Of a stretch of 64,000 nt of DNA, positions 27,323-36,466 are shown one piece after another. Position numbers and translations under genes: made by a program. The stretch spans positions 1 through 64,000 of the forward strand of contig NZ_JAAILI010000006.1 of the NCBI RefSeq assembly GCF_012650175.1, written 5' to 3'. The stretch comes from Sphingomonas sp. S2M10 (GTDB lineage Bacteria; Pseudomonadota; Alphaproteobacteria; Sphingomonadales; Sphingomonadaceae). The notes under the pieces were generated by a model. The model did not search any database, was not told the DNA's origin, and saw nothing but the letters and a program-made list of their open reading frames with translations. Position 1 is the stretch's first letter; each line of letters begins with the position of its first letter.

Positions 27323-27410
27323 TCCCCTTGGTGGCCGGGGCGTCCTGCGGGACGCTTCTCAGCTCCGGCCGCTAGGCGCGGGCGATGACGCCCGCGCTAC
27401 GCTACCAAGA
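27323..27410 (-). promoter_or_regulatory. Candidate structured 5' leader (three-way-junction RNA) of the TonB receptor operon
   Basis: Read 5' to 3' on the minus strand: CTTGGT (27409-27404) pairs with ACCAAG (27332-27327) to close a junction. Inside are a perfect 9-bp hairpin (27397-27389 with 27384-27376, loop TCAT) and a second arm: GGCCGG (27370-27365) with CCGGCC (27338-27333), a 9-versus-1 internal loop containing CTGAGA, then GCGTCC/GGACGC with a 4-base loop. The 3' strand of the closing helix runs directly into the Shine-Dalgarno GGGGA six bases before the ATG. The CTGAGA recalls thiamine riboswitches, but the second conserved half of that class is absent. I match it to no known class. 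Confidence 0.5.
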
Positions 27411-27448
27411 CGATTTGATGAAATACCAATTCAAGGCCAATCCGCGGG

Positions 27449-29233
27449 TCAGTAGAGGTCGTCCAGCCGCGTGCCATAGGCGGCCTTCAGCACGTGTCGG
27501 CGGATCTTCATGCTGGGCGTCAGCTGCTCGTTCTCGATGGTGAAGGCCTCGTCCGCCAGGATGAACTTGCGCACCCGCTCGATCACCGATAGGTCGCGGT
27601 TCACCCGCTCCACCGCGGCACCGATCGTCGCCTTGAAATCGGCGTCGCGCGAGAGGTTGCGGAACTTGCACGGCGTCGCGGTCTTGGCGCAGAATTCCTG
27701 CACCCATTCGGGATCGGGCACGATCACCGCGGTCATGTAGGGCCGCTTGTCGCCATAGATCATCGCCTGCAGGATCTCGGGCTGGAGCGTCAGCATGCCC
27801 TCGATCTTCTGGGGCGAGACATTGTCGCCCTTGTCGTTGACGATGATGTCCTTCTTGCGATCGGTGATCTTGATGCGGCCCTTGGCGTCGATCTCGCCAA
27901 TGTCGCCTGTGTGGAGCCAGCCGTCCTTGAGCACGCGTTCGGTCTCGGCCTCGTTGCGCCAATAGCCGTGCATGACCAGCTCGCCGCGCACCAGGATCTC
28001 GCCATCCTCGGCAATTTTCACCTCGACGTCTTCCATCGGCGGGCCGACCGTGTCCATCTTCAGGCCCACCTTGGGCCGGTTGCACGAGATGACCGGCGCG
28101 GACTCGGTCTGCCCATAGCCCTGGAGAAAGGTGAGGCCGAGCGATTCGAAGAAGATGCCGACCTCGGGATTGAGCGGCGCGCCGCCCGAGACCAGCGCCT
28201 TGATCCGCCCGCCGAAGCGCTTGGCCAGCTTGGGGCGCAGCGTGGCGTTGAGCAGCAGGTTCATCGGCGCGTCGGTGATGCCGGACTTGCCCGCTGCCTT
28301 GCGCCCGCCGATCGCCACCGCCTTTTCGAGCAGATAGCTGGCGAAGTTGCCCTGCTTCTCCACCTGCTTGGTGATTCGGGTGCGCAGCACCTCGAACAGC
28401 CGCGGCACCACGACCATGATTGTGGGGCGTACTTCCTCGATGTTGGAGGCGAGCTTCTCCAGCCCTTCTGCATAATAAATCTGCCCGCCCAGCGCGATCG
28501 GGAAGAACTGCCCGCCGGTATGCTCATAGGCGTGGGACAGCGGAAGGAAGGAGAGGAACACCTCGTCCTCCCAGCCGAAATCCTCCGCGATGATCGTGGT
28601 ACAGCCCTGGCAATTGTGCAGGATCGCGCCGTGATGCTGCATCACGCCGCGCGGCGATCCGCCGGTGCCGCTGGTGTAGATGATGCACGCCAGATCCTCG
28701 CGCCGGAACGTCGCCTGCGCGGCGGCGCTGGCGGCATCGCCGGGATGCGCGGCGATCAGTTCGCGGAAGTCGTGGACCTCCAGCGTACCTTGCTGGCCGA
28801 GCCGGACCTCGTCAATGCCGATCACGATCCGCCCCGAGGACGAGCGGAGCATCGCCGGCAACAGCGTCTTGGCGAGCTTGGTGTTCGAGACGATCACCGC
28901 GCAGGCGCCGGAATTTTCCAGGATGTGCTGGTGATCGCGCTCGGTGTTGGTGGTGTAGGTCGGCACCGTCACGCAGCCGGCCGCCATGATCGCGAGATCG
29001 CTGATGCAGAATTCGGGACGATTCTCGCTGACCAGCATCACCCGGTCACCCGGCTTCAGGCCCAGCGCCTTCAGTGCCGAAGCGAGGCTTGCCACCTGTC
29101 GGGCGGCTTCCGCCCAGCTGGTCGGGTGCCACTGCCCGTTCGCCTTGTGCCACAGGAAGGGCGCGTCACCCTTCTCCTCGGCCCGGCGGAAGAACATCGT
29201 CACCAGATTATCGAAATGTTCGAGCTTGCGCAT
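27449..29233 (-). CDS. Long-chain fatty-acid--CoA ligase (AMP-forming)
   Basis: A 594-residue ANL-superfamily adenylating enzyme close to the FadD15/long-chain acyl-CoA synthetase group. Visible: P-loop-like IIYTSGTGGSPRGVMQHHGA, FLPLSHAYEHTGGQFFPIALG, GYGQTESAPVISCNRP, GWLHTGDIGEIDAKGRIKITDRKKD and the C-terminal Lys region ENEQLTPSMKIRRHVL. It activates fatty acids for beta-oxidation or lipid synthesis at the inner membrane. The start at 29233 has GGAGAG five bases upstream; the frame opens to 29284. It follows ggt after a 47-base gap on the same strand. Confidence 0.93.
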   Translation of the reverse strand: MRKLEHFDNLVTMFFRRAEEKGDAPFLWHKANGQWHPTSWAEAARQVASLASALKALGLKPGDRVMLVSENRPEFCISDLAIMAAGCVTVPTYTTNTERDHQHILENSGACAVIVSNTKLAKTLLPAMLRSSSGRIVIGIDEVRLGQQGTLEVHDFRELIAAHPGDAASAAAQATFRREDLACIIYTSGTGGSPRGVMQHHGAILHNCQGCTTIIAEDFGWEDEVFLSFLPLSHAYEHTGGQFFPIALGGQIYYAEGLEKLASNIEEVRPTIMVVVPRLFEVLRTRITKQVEKQGNFASYLLEKAVAIGGRKAAGKSGITDAPMNLLLNATLRPKLAKRFGGRIKALVSGGAPLNPEVGIFFESLGLTFLQGYGQTESAPVISCNRPKVGLKMDTVGPPMEDVEVKIAEDGEILVRGELVMHGYWRNEAETERVLKDGWLHTGDIGEIDAKGRIKITDRKKDIIVNDKGDNVSPQKIEGMLTLQPEILQAMIYGDKRPYMTAVIVPDPEWVQEFCAKTATPCKFRNLSRDADFKATIGAAVERVNRDLSVIERVRKFILADEAFTIENEQLTPSMKIRRHVLKAAYGTRLDDLY

Positions 29234-29280
29234 TCTCTCTCCCCAGCGAGCGCCGCCTGTTTGCCTGCGTGCGTCCCGCG

Positions 29281-30999
29281 TCATTCCGAGGGGCGGTTGG
29301 GCGTTGCGCCCACCCGCCGTATAACCGCTGTCGTGCCGTCCTGCTCCATCGCCACGCCTTCGCTGCGCGGATCCGCGGCGCCGACCCAGCGCCCGCCGAC
29401 CCGCTCGATGGCATTGGCCTTGAGCCCCAGCGGCGCCGAACGCACGTCTTCGCCCAATGCACGCAGCGACGGCACCAGCATATCGAGCTGGGTGCCCTGT
29501 TCGGCAATGCCGGTCTTGCCCGGAGCGTAGAGCAGGCCGAGCCCGATCGCGTCCTGCGCGGACAGTTTCCAGTCGATCACCCCGATGATCGCCTTGGCGA
29601 CCTGCGCGATGATCGTCGAGCCGCCCGCCGCGCCGACCGCGAGCCGCACCTTGCCGTCCGGGCCGAACACGATCGTCGGCGCCATCGAGCTGCGCGGCCG
29701 CTTGCCGCCTTCGACCCGGTTGGCGACCAGCGCGCCGTTCTTGACCGGCACGATGTCGAAATCGGTCAACTGGTTATTGAGGATCATGCCGTCCACGGTC
29801 AGGCCCGATCCAAAGGGACCCTCCACCGTCGTGGTGACCTCGACGACGTTGCCCGCGCCGTCCGCCACCGCGAGATCGGTGGTGCCGGCGACTTCCTGCA
29901 CCGTTGCCGGCACGCGCCGGGGCGCCCCTGGCGGTGTGCCGGCGGCGACGCTCGCCATCGTGCGGGCGGGATCGATCAGCGCCGAACGGCCGGCGACATA
30001 GCGACGGTCGAGCAGGCCCTTTAGCGGCACGTCCACGAAATCCGGATCGCCGAGATACAGGTCACGATCGGCATAGGCGAGCCGCGAGCTCTCCGCGAAC
30101 AGATGCCAGGCGGTTGCCGAATCCTTGCCGAGCCCGGCCATGTCGAAGCGTTCGAGCTGGGCCAGGATCAGCAGCACGGTGATGCCGCCCGAGGAGGGCG
30201 GGCCCATCGAGCAGATCTTGTAGCCGCGATAATGCCCGCACAGCACCGGCCGCGCCTTGGCATCATAGGCGGCGAGGTCGCCGGGGGTCATCTTCGACGG
30301 GTTGCGCGCCGCGCCGTTCACCGCCGCGACCAGCTTTGCCGCCTGCGGGCCGACATAGAAGCTGTCCGGCCCCTGCGCTGCAATGCGTTCCAGCAGCGCG
30401 GCCTGTTCCGGATTGCGGACCCTGGTGCCCGCCGGCAGCGGCTTGCCATCGCCGCCGAAGAACAGCGCGCGATAGGAGGGATCGACATGGCCGGAGAAGC
30501 GGGCGAGCGAATTGTTGAGCCGGGGCGTCACCTCGAATCCGTCGCGGGCCAGGCGGATCGCCGGGCCGAACAGTCTCGCCCAGGCGAGCTTGCCCGATTT
30601 GGCATGCGCCAGCGCCATCGCGCGCACCGCGCCCGGCACGCCGACGCTGCGCCCGCCCGGCACCGCCGCGAAATGGCTGAGCGGCTTGCCGGCGCCATCG
30701 TAGAACCAGTGGTCGTCGGCCGCCATCGGCGCGGCTTCGCGACCGTCCACCGTCGTCGTGGCGCGAGTCCTGGCGTCGTACAGGATCAGGAAACTGCCGC
30801 CGCCCAGCCCCGAGCTCTGCGGCTCGACCACGCCCAGTGCCAGCATCGTGGCGATTGCCGCGTCGGTGGCGCTGCCGCCTGCGCGCAGGATCTCGACGCC
30901 CGCCGCCGCGGCGCGGGGATCGGCCGCGCTCACCATGCCCTGGGCATGGGCGAGCAGCGGCGTGAACAGGAGGAATAGCAGCGCGACCGTCTTCTTCAT
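29281..30999 (-). CDS. ggt: Gamma-glutamyltransferase (glutathione hydrolase)
   Basis: A 572-residue N-terminal-nucleophile hydrolase with signal peptide (MKKTVALLFLLFTPLLAHAQ), acting in the periplasm on glutathione and other gamma-glutamyl compounds. It is made as a precursor cleaved before the catalytic Thr in VAGTTDLAVADGAGNVV. GGNAIDAA-type GGSATDAAIATMLAL, the Arg in VDGREAAP, PPSSGGITVLLILAQLE, and the small-subunit loops LNNQLTDF and PRSSMAPTIVF and GAAGGSTI are all family features. A complete precursor length. Confidence 0.93.
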   Translation of the reverse strand: MKKTVALLFLLFTPLLAHAQGMVSAADPRAAAAGVEILRAGGSATDAAIATMLALGVVEPQSSGLGGGSFLILYDARTRATTTVDGREAAPMAADDHWFYDGAGKPLSHFAAVPGGRSVGVPGAVRAMALAHAKSGKLAWARLFGPAIRLARDGFEVTPRLNNSLARFSGHVDPSYRALFFGGDGKPLPAGTRVRNPEQAALLERIAAQGPDSFYVGPQAAKLVAAVNGAARNPSKMTPGDLAAYDAKARPVLCGHYRGYKICSMGPPSSGGITVLLILAQLERFDMAGLGKDSATAWHLFAESSRLAYADRDLYLGDPDFVDVPLKGLLDRRYVAGRSALIDPARTMASVAAGTPPGAPRRVPATVQEVAGTTDLAVADGAGNVVEVTTTVEGPFGSGLTVDGMILNNQLTDFDIVPVKNGALVANRVEGGKRPRSSMAPTIVFGPDGKVRLAVGAAGGSTIIAQVAKAIIGVIDWKLSAQDAIGLGLLYAPGKTGIAEQGTQLDMLVPSLRALGEDVRSAPLGLKANAIERVGGRWVGAADPRSEGVAMEQDGTTAVIRRVGATPNRPSE

Positions 31000-31038
31000 C
31001 GCGCTAGGCGTAACGCGCTTTGCCGGGGAGGCAAGCGG

Positions 31039-32016
31039 TCAGGCGAATGCCTTCGCGATGCTGCGTGCCAGACCGGGCCCGTGATAGACCAATGCCGAAT
31101 AGACCTGCACCAGCACCGCGCCCGCGTCGATCCGGCGCCTGGCCTCGTCCGGCCCGTCGATGCCGCCCGCCGAGATCAGCGGCAGCTGTCCTTCGGAGAT
31201 GGCGCGCGTTTCGATGAGCTTGGCACGGGCGAGGTCCTTGAGCGGCTTGCCCGACAGCCCGCCTGACTCGTTCGCCCGGCTCGATGCGAGCGGCGGGCGC
31301 GAGATGGTCGTGTTGGAGACGATCAGCGCATCGACATGGTTGTCGATGGCGGCCCGCACCACGCCCTCCAGCCCGGCGCGATCCAGATCGGGCGCGATCT
31401 TCAGGAAAAGGGGGGTGCTGCCGCGCGCCGCATCTGCCGCCGCCAGCAGCTCGTCGAGCGCGGGCCGCGACTGCAGGTCGCGCAGGCCCGGGGTGTTGGG
31501 CGAACTGACGTTGATGGTGACATAGTCCGCGTGGGGCGCCCCCTTGCCGACGCCGATCGCATAATCGGCAACCCGGTCCGTCGAATCCTTGTTGGCGCCG
31601 ACATTGATTCCCAGCACCCCCGGACCCCAGCGCAACCCCGCGATCCTAGCGAGGGCCGCATCGATGCCGCCATTGTTGAAGCCCATGCGGTTGATGACCG
31701 CCTCGTCTTCGACGAGTCGGAACAGCCGGGGGCGGGGATTGCCCGGCTGCGGCTTCGGCGTCAGCGTGCCGACCTCGACCGCGCCGAAGCCCAGCCCGAA
31801 CAGTCCGGCGATCGCCTCCGCGTCCTTGTCGAGCCCCGCTGCGACGCCGACGATGTTTGGAAACGTCAGTCCGGCGATCGTCACGGGACGGCCGTGTTCA
31901 GGGCCGCCCGCGAACGGCGTACCTGCCTTGCCCCACAAGGCGAGCGCGCGAATCGCGGCGCGATGCGCCTGTTCGGCATCGAGCGAAAAGATCGCCTTCC
32001 GAAGAATCTTGCTCAT
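31039..32016 (-). CDS. pyrD: Dihydroorotate dehydrogenase (quinone), class 2
   Basis: A 325-residue membrane-associated flavoenzyme of pyrimidine synthesis. The N-terminal amphipathic helix region (ILRKAIFSLDAEQAHRAAIRAL) marks class 2, which passes electrons to ubiquinone. GVAAGLDKDAEAI, VGTLTPKPQPGNPRPRLFRL, NRMGFNNGG, YVTINVSSPNTPGLRDLQ (catalytic Ser), KIAPDL, SNTTISRP and SAGGIDGPDEARRRIDAGAVLVQVYS complete the FMN barrel. The start is set at 32016; 12 bases further upstream another ATG (32028) is possible, and neither has a good ribosome site. Confidence 0.94.
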   Translation of the reverse strand: MSKILRKAIFSLDAEQAHRAAIRALALWGKAGTPFAGGPEHGRPVTIAGLTFPNIVGVAAGLDKDAEAIAGLFGLGFGAVEVGTLTPKPQPGNPRPRLFRLVEDEAVINRMGFNNGGIDAALARIAGLRWGPGVLGINVGANKDSTDRVADYAIGVGKGAPHADYVTINVSSPNTPGLRDLQSRPALDELLAAADAARGSTPLFLKIAPDLDRAGLEGVVRAAIDNHVDALIVSNTTISRPPLASSRANESGGLSGKPLKDLARAKLIETRAISEGQLPLISAGGIDGPDEARRRIDAGAVLVQVYSALVYHGPGLARSIAKAFA

Positions 32017-32080
32017 ACGCACGCTCATGCATTGCGAGGCAAACGTCGTCAAAGGGCCGGATGTCGATTCCGTACAAGAC

Positions 32081-32188
32081 CGGGGCTCCCGAATCGGGTA
32101 GAGCATCCCTGCGACCCGAGGGGTTCCGCTTAACGGGGGGAACCCTTTCCTTAGGGCCCGACCGGGCAACCGGTCGGGCCTCTTTTCC
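32081..32188 (+). ncRNA. Candidate small RNA or structured leader ending in a perfect terminator
   Basis: Three consecutive hairpins between the divergent pyrD and araC genes: CCCGA/TCGGG at 32088-32098, GGGTTCC/GGAACCC at 32121-32145, and an exact 11-bp stem GGCCCGACCGG/CCGGTCGGGCC (32155-32165 and 32170-32180) with a GCAA loop followed by TCTTTTCC. The last is a textbook plus-strand rho-independent terminator, yet no plus-strand gene lies upstream of it, only the opposite-strand pyrD start. The simplest readings are a short untranslated transcript or an attenuating leader for the AraC gene at 32255. No known RNA family is recognised; the 5' end is not defined. Confidence 0.4.
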
Positions 32189-32254
32189 GTTGCGCTTTTC
32201 GCGCAGGCATGCTCCAGCTGTGCGACAAACCGAAGCACGGGGGATCAGCTTCGC

Positions 32255-33187
32255 ATGCGTGGCGCCGCAGAGGGCCAGGTGGCGACGGCAACGCGCAGGA
32301 GCGCCGGGGCACGCCAACCTTTTCACATCCGCTTTCAGCCGTCCACCGGGCGGCTGATACCCCATGTCGAAAGCTTCTATCTCGCCCATATCGATGCGTC
32401 GCGCATCGAAGGCGTCGAGCGTTTCGATCTCGGCCAGTGGCGCTTCTGCCTGGAGGGCGGGGGCAGCGTCACCTTCCCGGACGGCCATTGCGAGACGACG
32501 CACAGGGTGACGGTCAACGGGCCGGGCACCGCGCACTGGACCTATCGCCTGGAGGGTCCCTTTCGCTGCTTCGGCCTGTCGCTGCGCGGCATCGGCTGGC
32601 GCACGCTGATCGGCCGCCCGGCGGATCAGGTCGCCGATCGGCTGGTCGACGGCAGCGAGATCTTTGGGCCGGAGGTGCAGGACCTGTACACCCGCCTCTG
32701 CGCGCTCGAGTCTCTGGAAGCGATGGTGGCTGCCGTCGAACCGCTGCTCCTTCGTCGCCTGGATTCCGCCCGGCGCGTGCCGACCGCGCATATCGCGTTT
32801 CTGCGCATCGTCCGCGAATGGGCGGCCTCGGGCGATCCCGCGATCGAGGCGCTGTACGAGGCGATGGAAGCGGAAACCGGCATGGGGCAGCGCCAGGTGC
32901 AGCGGCTGTGCAAGGAATATTTCGCGGGCCCGCCCAACCATCTGCGCCGCAAGTTCCGCGCGATCGGCGCGGCGATGCGCATCCATCAGGGCGCGCCGCT
33001 GGCCGAGGTGATGGCGCCCTTCGCCGATCAGTCGCACATGATCAACGAGATCAAGCATTTCACCGGCCAGACGCCGGGCCTGCTGCGCGACGGCATCGAT
33101 CCGGTGCTCGCCGCCACGCTGGAGAATGAGAAGTTCCACTTTCTCCCCGATGTGATCCCCGAGACAGTTGACCTGAGCGGTCGCTGA
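32255..33187 (+). CDS. AraC-family transcriptional regulator
   Basis: A 310-residue regulator. The N-terminal 190 residues form a sensor-type domain (FHIRFQPSTGRLIPHVESFYLAHID, FCLEGGGSVTFPDGHCETTHRVTVNGPGTAHW) without a recognised ligand. The C-terminal part (about 205-300) is the two-helix-turn-helix AraC DNA-binding domain: MGQRQVQRLCKEYFAGPPNHLRRKFRAIGAAMRI and PFADQSHMINEIKHFTGQTPGLLRDG. Stop is 43 bases before the suf regulator start, and a palindrome lies between. Target genes are not evident from context. Confidence 0.85.
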   Translation: MRGAAEGQVATATRRSAGARQPFHIRFQPSTGRLIPHVESFYLAHIDASRIEGVERFDLGQWRFCLEGGGSVTFPDGHCETTHRVTVNGPGTAHWTYRLEGPFRCFGLSLRGIGWRTLIGRPADQVADRLVDGSEIFGPEVQDLYTRLCALESLEAMVAAVEPLLLRRLDSARRVPTAHIAFLRIVREWAASGDPAIEALYEAMEAETGMGQRQVQRLCKEYFAGPPNHLRRKFRAIGAAMRIHQGAPLAEVMAPFADQSHMINEIKHFTGQTPGLLRDGIDPVLAATLENEKFHFLPDVIPETVDLSGR

Positions 33188-33196
33188 GCCCACATG

Positions 33197-33225
33197 CCCA
33201 ATCGGATCAACTTTGTCCGATTGGG
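33197..33225 (+). promoter_or_regulatory. Perfect palindrome at the suf regulator ribosome-binding site
   Basis: CCCAATCGGA (33197-33206) and TCCGATTGGG (33216-33225) are exact reverse complements, 9 bases apart. The right arm overlaps the GGGAG Shine-Dalgarno of the regulator, whose ATG is at 33231. It could be an operator for the regulator itself (Rrf2 proteins bind short palindromes) or an RNA hairpin that covers the ribosome site. It does not match the known E. coli IscR site by eye. Confidence 0.55.
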
Positions 33226-33230
33226 AGTCG

Positions 33231-33743
33231 ATGCGTCTTTCGAGCCTTGCCGACTATGCCGTGGTGATGCTGGCCGCTGCCGCGCGCCAGTGCGGCGCGT
33301 CGTGCCGGCTCAACGCGACGCTGCTCGCCAACGAAACGGGCCTGCCGCTGCCGACCGTGCAGAAGCTGGTCAGCAAGCTCTCTGCCGCCGGCCTGATTGA
33401 AAGCGCCCGCGGCACCGGCGGCGGCTTCCGGCTCGCGCGGCCGCCTGCGGCGATCAGCCTGGCTGACATCGTCGAGGCGATCGAGGGGCCGATCGCCCTC
33501 ACCGTGTGCGTCGATTCGACCCGGCATGACTGTGCCGTCGAAGGGAATTGCCGGGTGAAGCCGCATTGGGGTGTCGTGAGCGACGCGGTGCGCTCGGCGC
33601 TCGCGCAGGTCAGCCTCGCCAGCCTCAGCAATCCCCCGGCGCTTGCGGGGCTCGCCTCGCCGGTGCATGGGCTCGCGCCTTCCGCTTCCGACCTTTCTTC
33701 TCCTTCTCCGGTGCTTGCCGGGGAAAGCCAGGTATCTTTCTGA
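33231..33743 (+). CDS. Rrf2-family Fe-S-responsive regulator of the suf operon
   Basis: A 170-residue winged-helix regulator of the SUF-system Rrf2 group (IscR relatives). [14 protein letters not shown] and the helix-turn-helix [38 protein letters not shown] are typical. Three cysteines (93, 101, 107 in [21 protein letters not shown]) are placed to hold an Fe-S cluster, by which it senses cluster supply and controls suf. The start at 33231 is preferred over a TTG at 33213. The last ~35 residues (from SNPPALAG) are low-complexity and encoded by hairpin-forming repeat DNA, longer than usual for the family. Its stop overlaps the sufB ATG (TGATG). Confidence 0.88.
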   Translation: MRLSSLADYAVVMLAAAARQCGASCRLNATLLANETGLPLPTVQKLVSKLSAAGLIESARGTGGGFRLARPPAAISLADIVEAIEGPIALTVCVDSTRHDCAVEGNCRVKPHWGVVSDAVRSALAQVSLASLSNPPALAGLASPVHGLAPSASDLSSPSPVLAGESQVSF

Positions 33744-35206
33744 TGGCCACCAAGAATGCCGAGGCGCTCGCCGCCGCGAACAAGAAATATGAATGGGGCT
33801 TCGCCTCGGACGTCGAACAGGAGTTCGCGCCCAAGGGGCTGAGCGAGGATACCGTCCGCTACATCTCGGCCAAGAAGAACGAGCCCGAATGGATGCTCGA
33901 CTGGCGGCTCAAGGCGTTCCGCCTGTGGCAGACGCTGGAGGCGCCGGACTGGGCCAAGCTCGACGTGCCGCCGATCGACTATCAGGATGCGTATTACTAC
34001 GCCGAGCCCAAGCAGAAGAAGACGATCGCCAGCCTCGACGAGCTCGATCCGGAAATCCGCCGGACCTATGAGAAGCTCGGCATCCCGATCGAGGAGCAGA
34101 AGGTGCTCGCCGGCGTCGAGGGCGCGCGCAAGATCGCGGTCGATGCGGTGTTCGACAGCGTGTCGGTCGCCACGACCTTTCGTGCCGAGCTCAAGGCGGC
34201 GGGCGTGATCTTCCTGTCGATCAGCGAGGCGATCCGCGAATATCCCGAGCTGGTCCAGAAATGGCTGGGCAAGGTGGTGCCGCAGCGCGACAATTATTTC
34301 GCGACGCTCAACAGCGCGGTCTTTTCCGACGGCACCTTCGTCTATGTGCCGGAGGGCGTGCGCTGCCCGATGGAGCTCTCCACCTATTTCCGCATCAATG
34401 CGGAGAATACCGGCCAGTTCGAGCGCACGCTGATCGTTGCCGACAAGGGCGCGTACGTCTCGTACCTCGAAGGCTGCACCGCCCCGATGCGCGACGAGAA
34501 CCAGCTGCACGCCGCGGTGGTGGAACTGGTCGCGCTCGACGATGCCGAGATCAAATATTCGACCGTGCAGAACTGGTATCCGGGCGACGAGAACGGCAAG
34601 GGCGGCATCTACAATTTCGTCACCAAACGCGCGCTGTGCCAGGGCCGCAATTCCAAGGTGAGCTGGACCCAGGTTGAGACCGGCTCGGCGATCACCTGGA
34701 AATACCCCAGCTGCGTGCTCGCGGGCGAGAACAGCGTCGGCGAATTCTATTCGGTGGCGGTGACCAACAATCGCCAGCAGGCCGATACCGGCACCAAGAT
34801 GATCCATCTCGGCAAGGGCAGCCGATCGACCATCGTGTCGAAGGGCATCTCGGCCGGGCGCAGCGACAACACCTATCGCGGGCTGGTCCGCGTGGCGGCG
34901 AGCGCGGAGAATGTCCGCAACTTCACCCAGTGCGACTCGCTGCTGCTCGGCGACCAGTGCGGCGCGCACACGGTGCCGTACATCGAGGTGAAGAACCCCA
35001 GCGCCCAGATCGAGCATGAGGCGACCACGAGCAAGATCAGCGACGACCAGCTGTTCTACGCGCTCCAGCGCGGGCTGGACCAGGAGGCCGCCGTGGCGCT
35101 GATCGTCAACGGCTTCGCGCGCGAGGTGCTGCAGCAGCTGCCGATGGAGTTCGCGGTCGAGGCGCAGAAGCTGCTCGGCATTTCGCTGGAAGGGTCGGTG
35201 GGGTGA
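33743..35206 (+). CDS. sufB: Fe-S cluster assembly scaffold SufB
   Basis: A 487-residue component of the SufBCD scaffold on which nascent Fe-S clusters form. Features: [30 protein letters not shown]-terminus, [69 protein letters not shown], and the C-terminal [20 protein letters not shown] with conserved Cys residues, followed by [22 protein letters not shown]. First structural gene after the regulator, translationally coupled to it. Confidence 0.96.
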   Translation: MATKNAEALAAANKKYEWGFASDVEQEFAPKGLSEDTVRYISAKKNEPEWMLDWRLKAFRLWQTLEAPDWAKLDVPPIDYQDAYYYAEPKQKKTIASLDELDPEIRRTYEKLGIPIEEQKVLAGVEGARKIAVDAVFDSVSVATTFRAELKAAGVIFLSISEAIREYPELVQKWLGKVVPQRDNYFATLNSAVFSDGTFVYVPEGVRCPMELSTYFRINAENTGQFERTLIVADKGAYVSYLEGCTAPMRDENQLHAAVVELVALDDAEIKYSTVQNWYPGDENGKGGIYNFVTKRALCQGRNSKVSWTQVETGSAITWKYPSCVLAGENSVGEFYSVAVTNNRQQADTGTKMIHLGKGSRSTIVSKGISAGRSDNTYRGLVRVAASAENVRNFTQCDSLLLGDQCGAHTVPYIEVKNPSAQIEHEATTSKISDDQLFYALQRGLDQEAAVALIVNGFAREVLQQLPMEFAVEAQKLLGISLEGSVG

Positions 35207-35297
35207 GCTGTCCCACCGCCGCCGCTCAGCCTGCGCTCATGTCGGCTGATGTACTGAGGACGCAGGGCCGCGTTCCGCGCCCGCAGGAGTATATTGG

Positions 35298-35717
35298 ATG
35301 TTGAACGCCCTTCTTGCCGCAGCCTTCGCCCTTCAGGGCGGCGTCGCGATCGACAGCGCGGCCCAGTTCGGTGCGGCGACCAACCATGCGCGCTGCATCG
35401 TTCGCGCGATCGGCACGGCGCCGGCGAACGCAGGCGCGCGCCAAGCCAAGGTGGCCGGCGCGATCAAGCAGTGCCGCGATTTCCTCGATTCGGACTTCCA
35501 GGCCGGTCGCCTGCTGCTCAACGACCGGCCCTACCAGCCGAGTGCATGGCGCAAGCTGACTCCGGTGCTCGACAAGGTCGAGGCCGACATCAAGGCCAGC
35601 GTCACCGCGCCCAAACAATACAAGATCATGTGGAAGCTGTCCGACGGCTCGCTGGTCGATGCCTATGACGCGGGCGCCCAGCCCAAGACCCTCTCTCTCG
35701 TGACCGTGGCGATCTGA
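35298..35717 (+). CDS. Hypothetical protein embedded in the suf operon
   Basis: A 139-residue protein of unknown function between sufB and sufC. The N-terminus MLNALLAAAFALQGGVA is a weak signal peptide or anchor; the body has two cysteines (ARCIVRAIG and KQCRDFLD) and ends in a beta-rich stretch (IMWKLSDGSLVDAY). The ribosome site GCAGGAG lies about 11 bases upstream. It is 91 bases after sufB and five bases before sufC, so it is transcribed with them. A cytoplasmic Fe-S role is not supported by an apparent leader peptide; it may be an inserted bystander. Confidence 0.7.
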   Translation: MLNALLAAAFALQGGVAIDSAAQFGAATNHARCIVRAIGTAPANAGARQAKVAGAIKQCRDFLDSDFQAGRLLLNDRPYQPSAWRKLTPVLDKVEADIKASVTAPKQYKIMWKLSDGSLVDAYDAGAQPKTLSLVTVAI

Positions 35718-35722
35718 ACCCG

Positions 35723-36462
<740 letters not shown>

Positions 36463-36466
<4 letters not shown>

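Noticed and set aside
27323..27410. Thiamine pyrophosphate riboswitch
   Set aside because: Only CTGAGA is present. The ACCC...GAACCTGAT portion needed for the second half of the pocket is absent and the downstream genes are not thiamine-related.
24972..27455. An 827-codon plus-strand open frame opposite the TonB receptor, and many similar long frames elsewhere
   Set aside because: High-GC coding DNA leaves long open frames on the opposite strand. These translations are rich in Arg, Gly and Ala, contain no family motifs and lack ribosome sites, while the opposite genes have clear homology.
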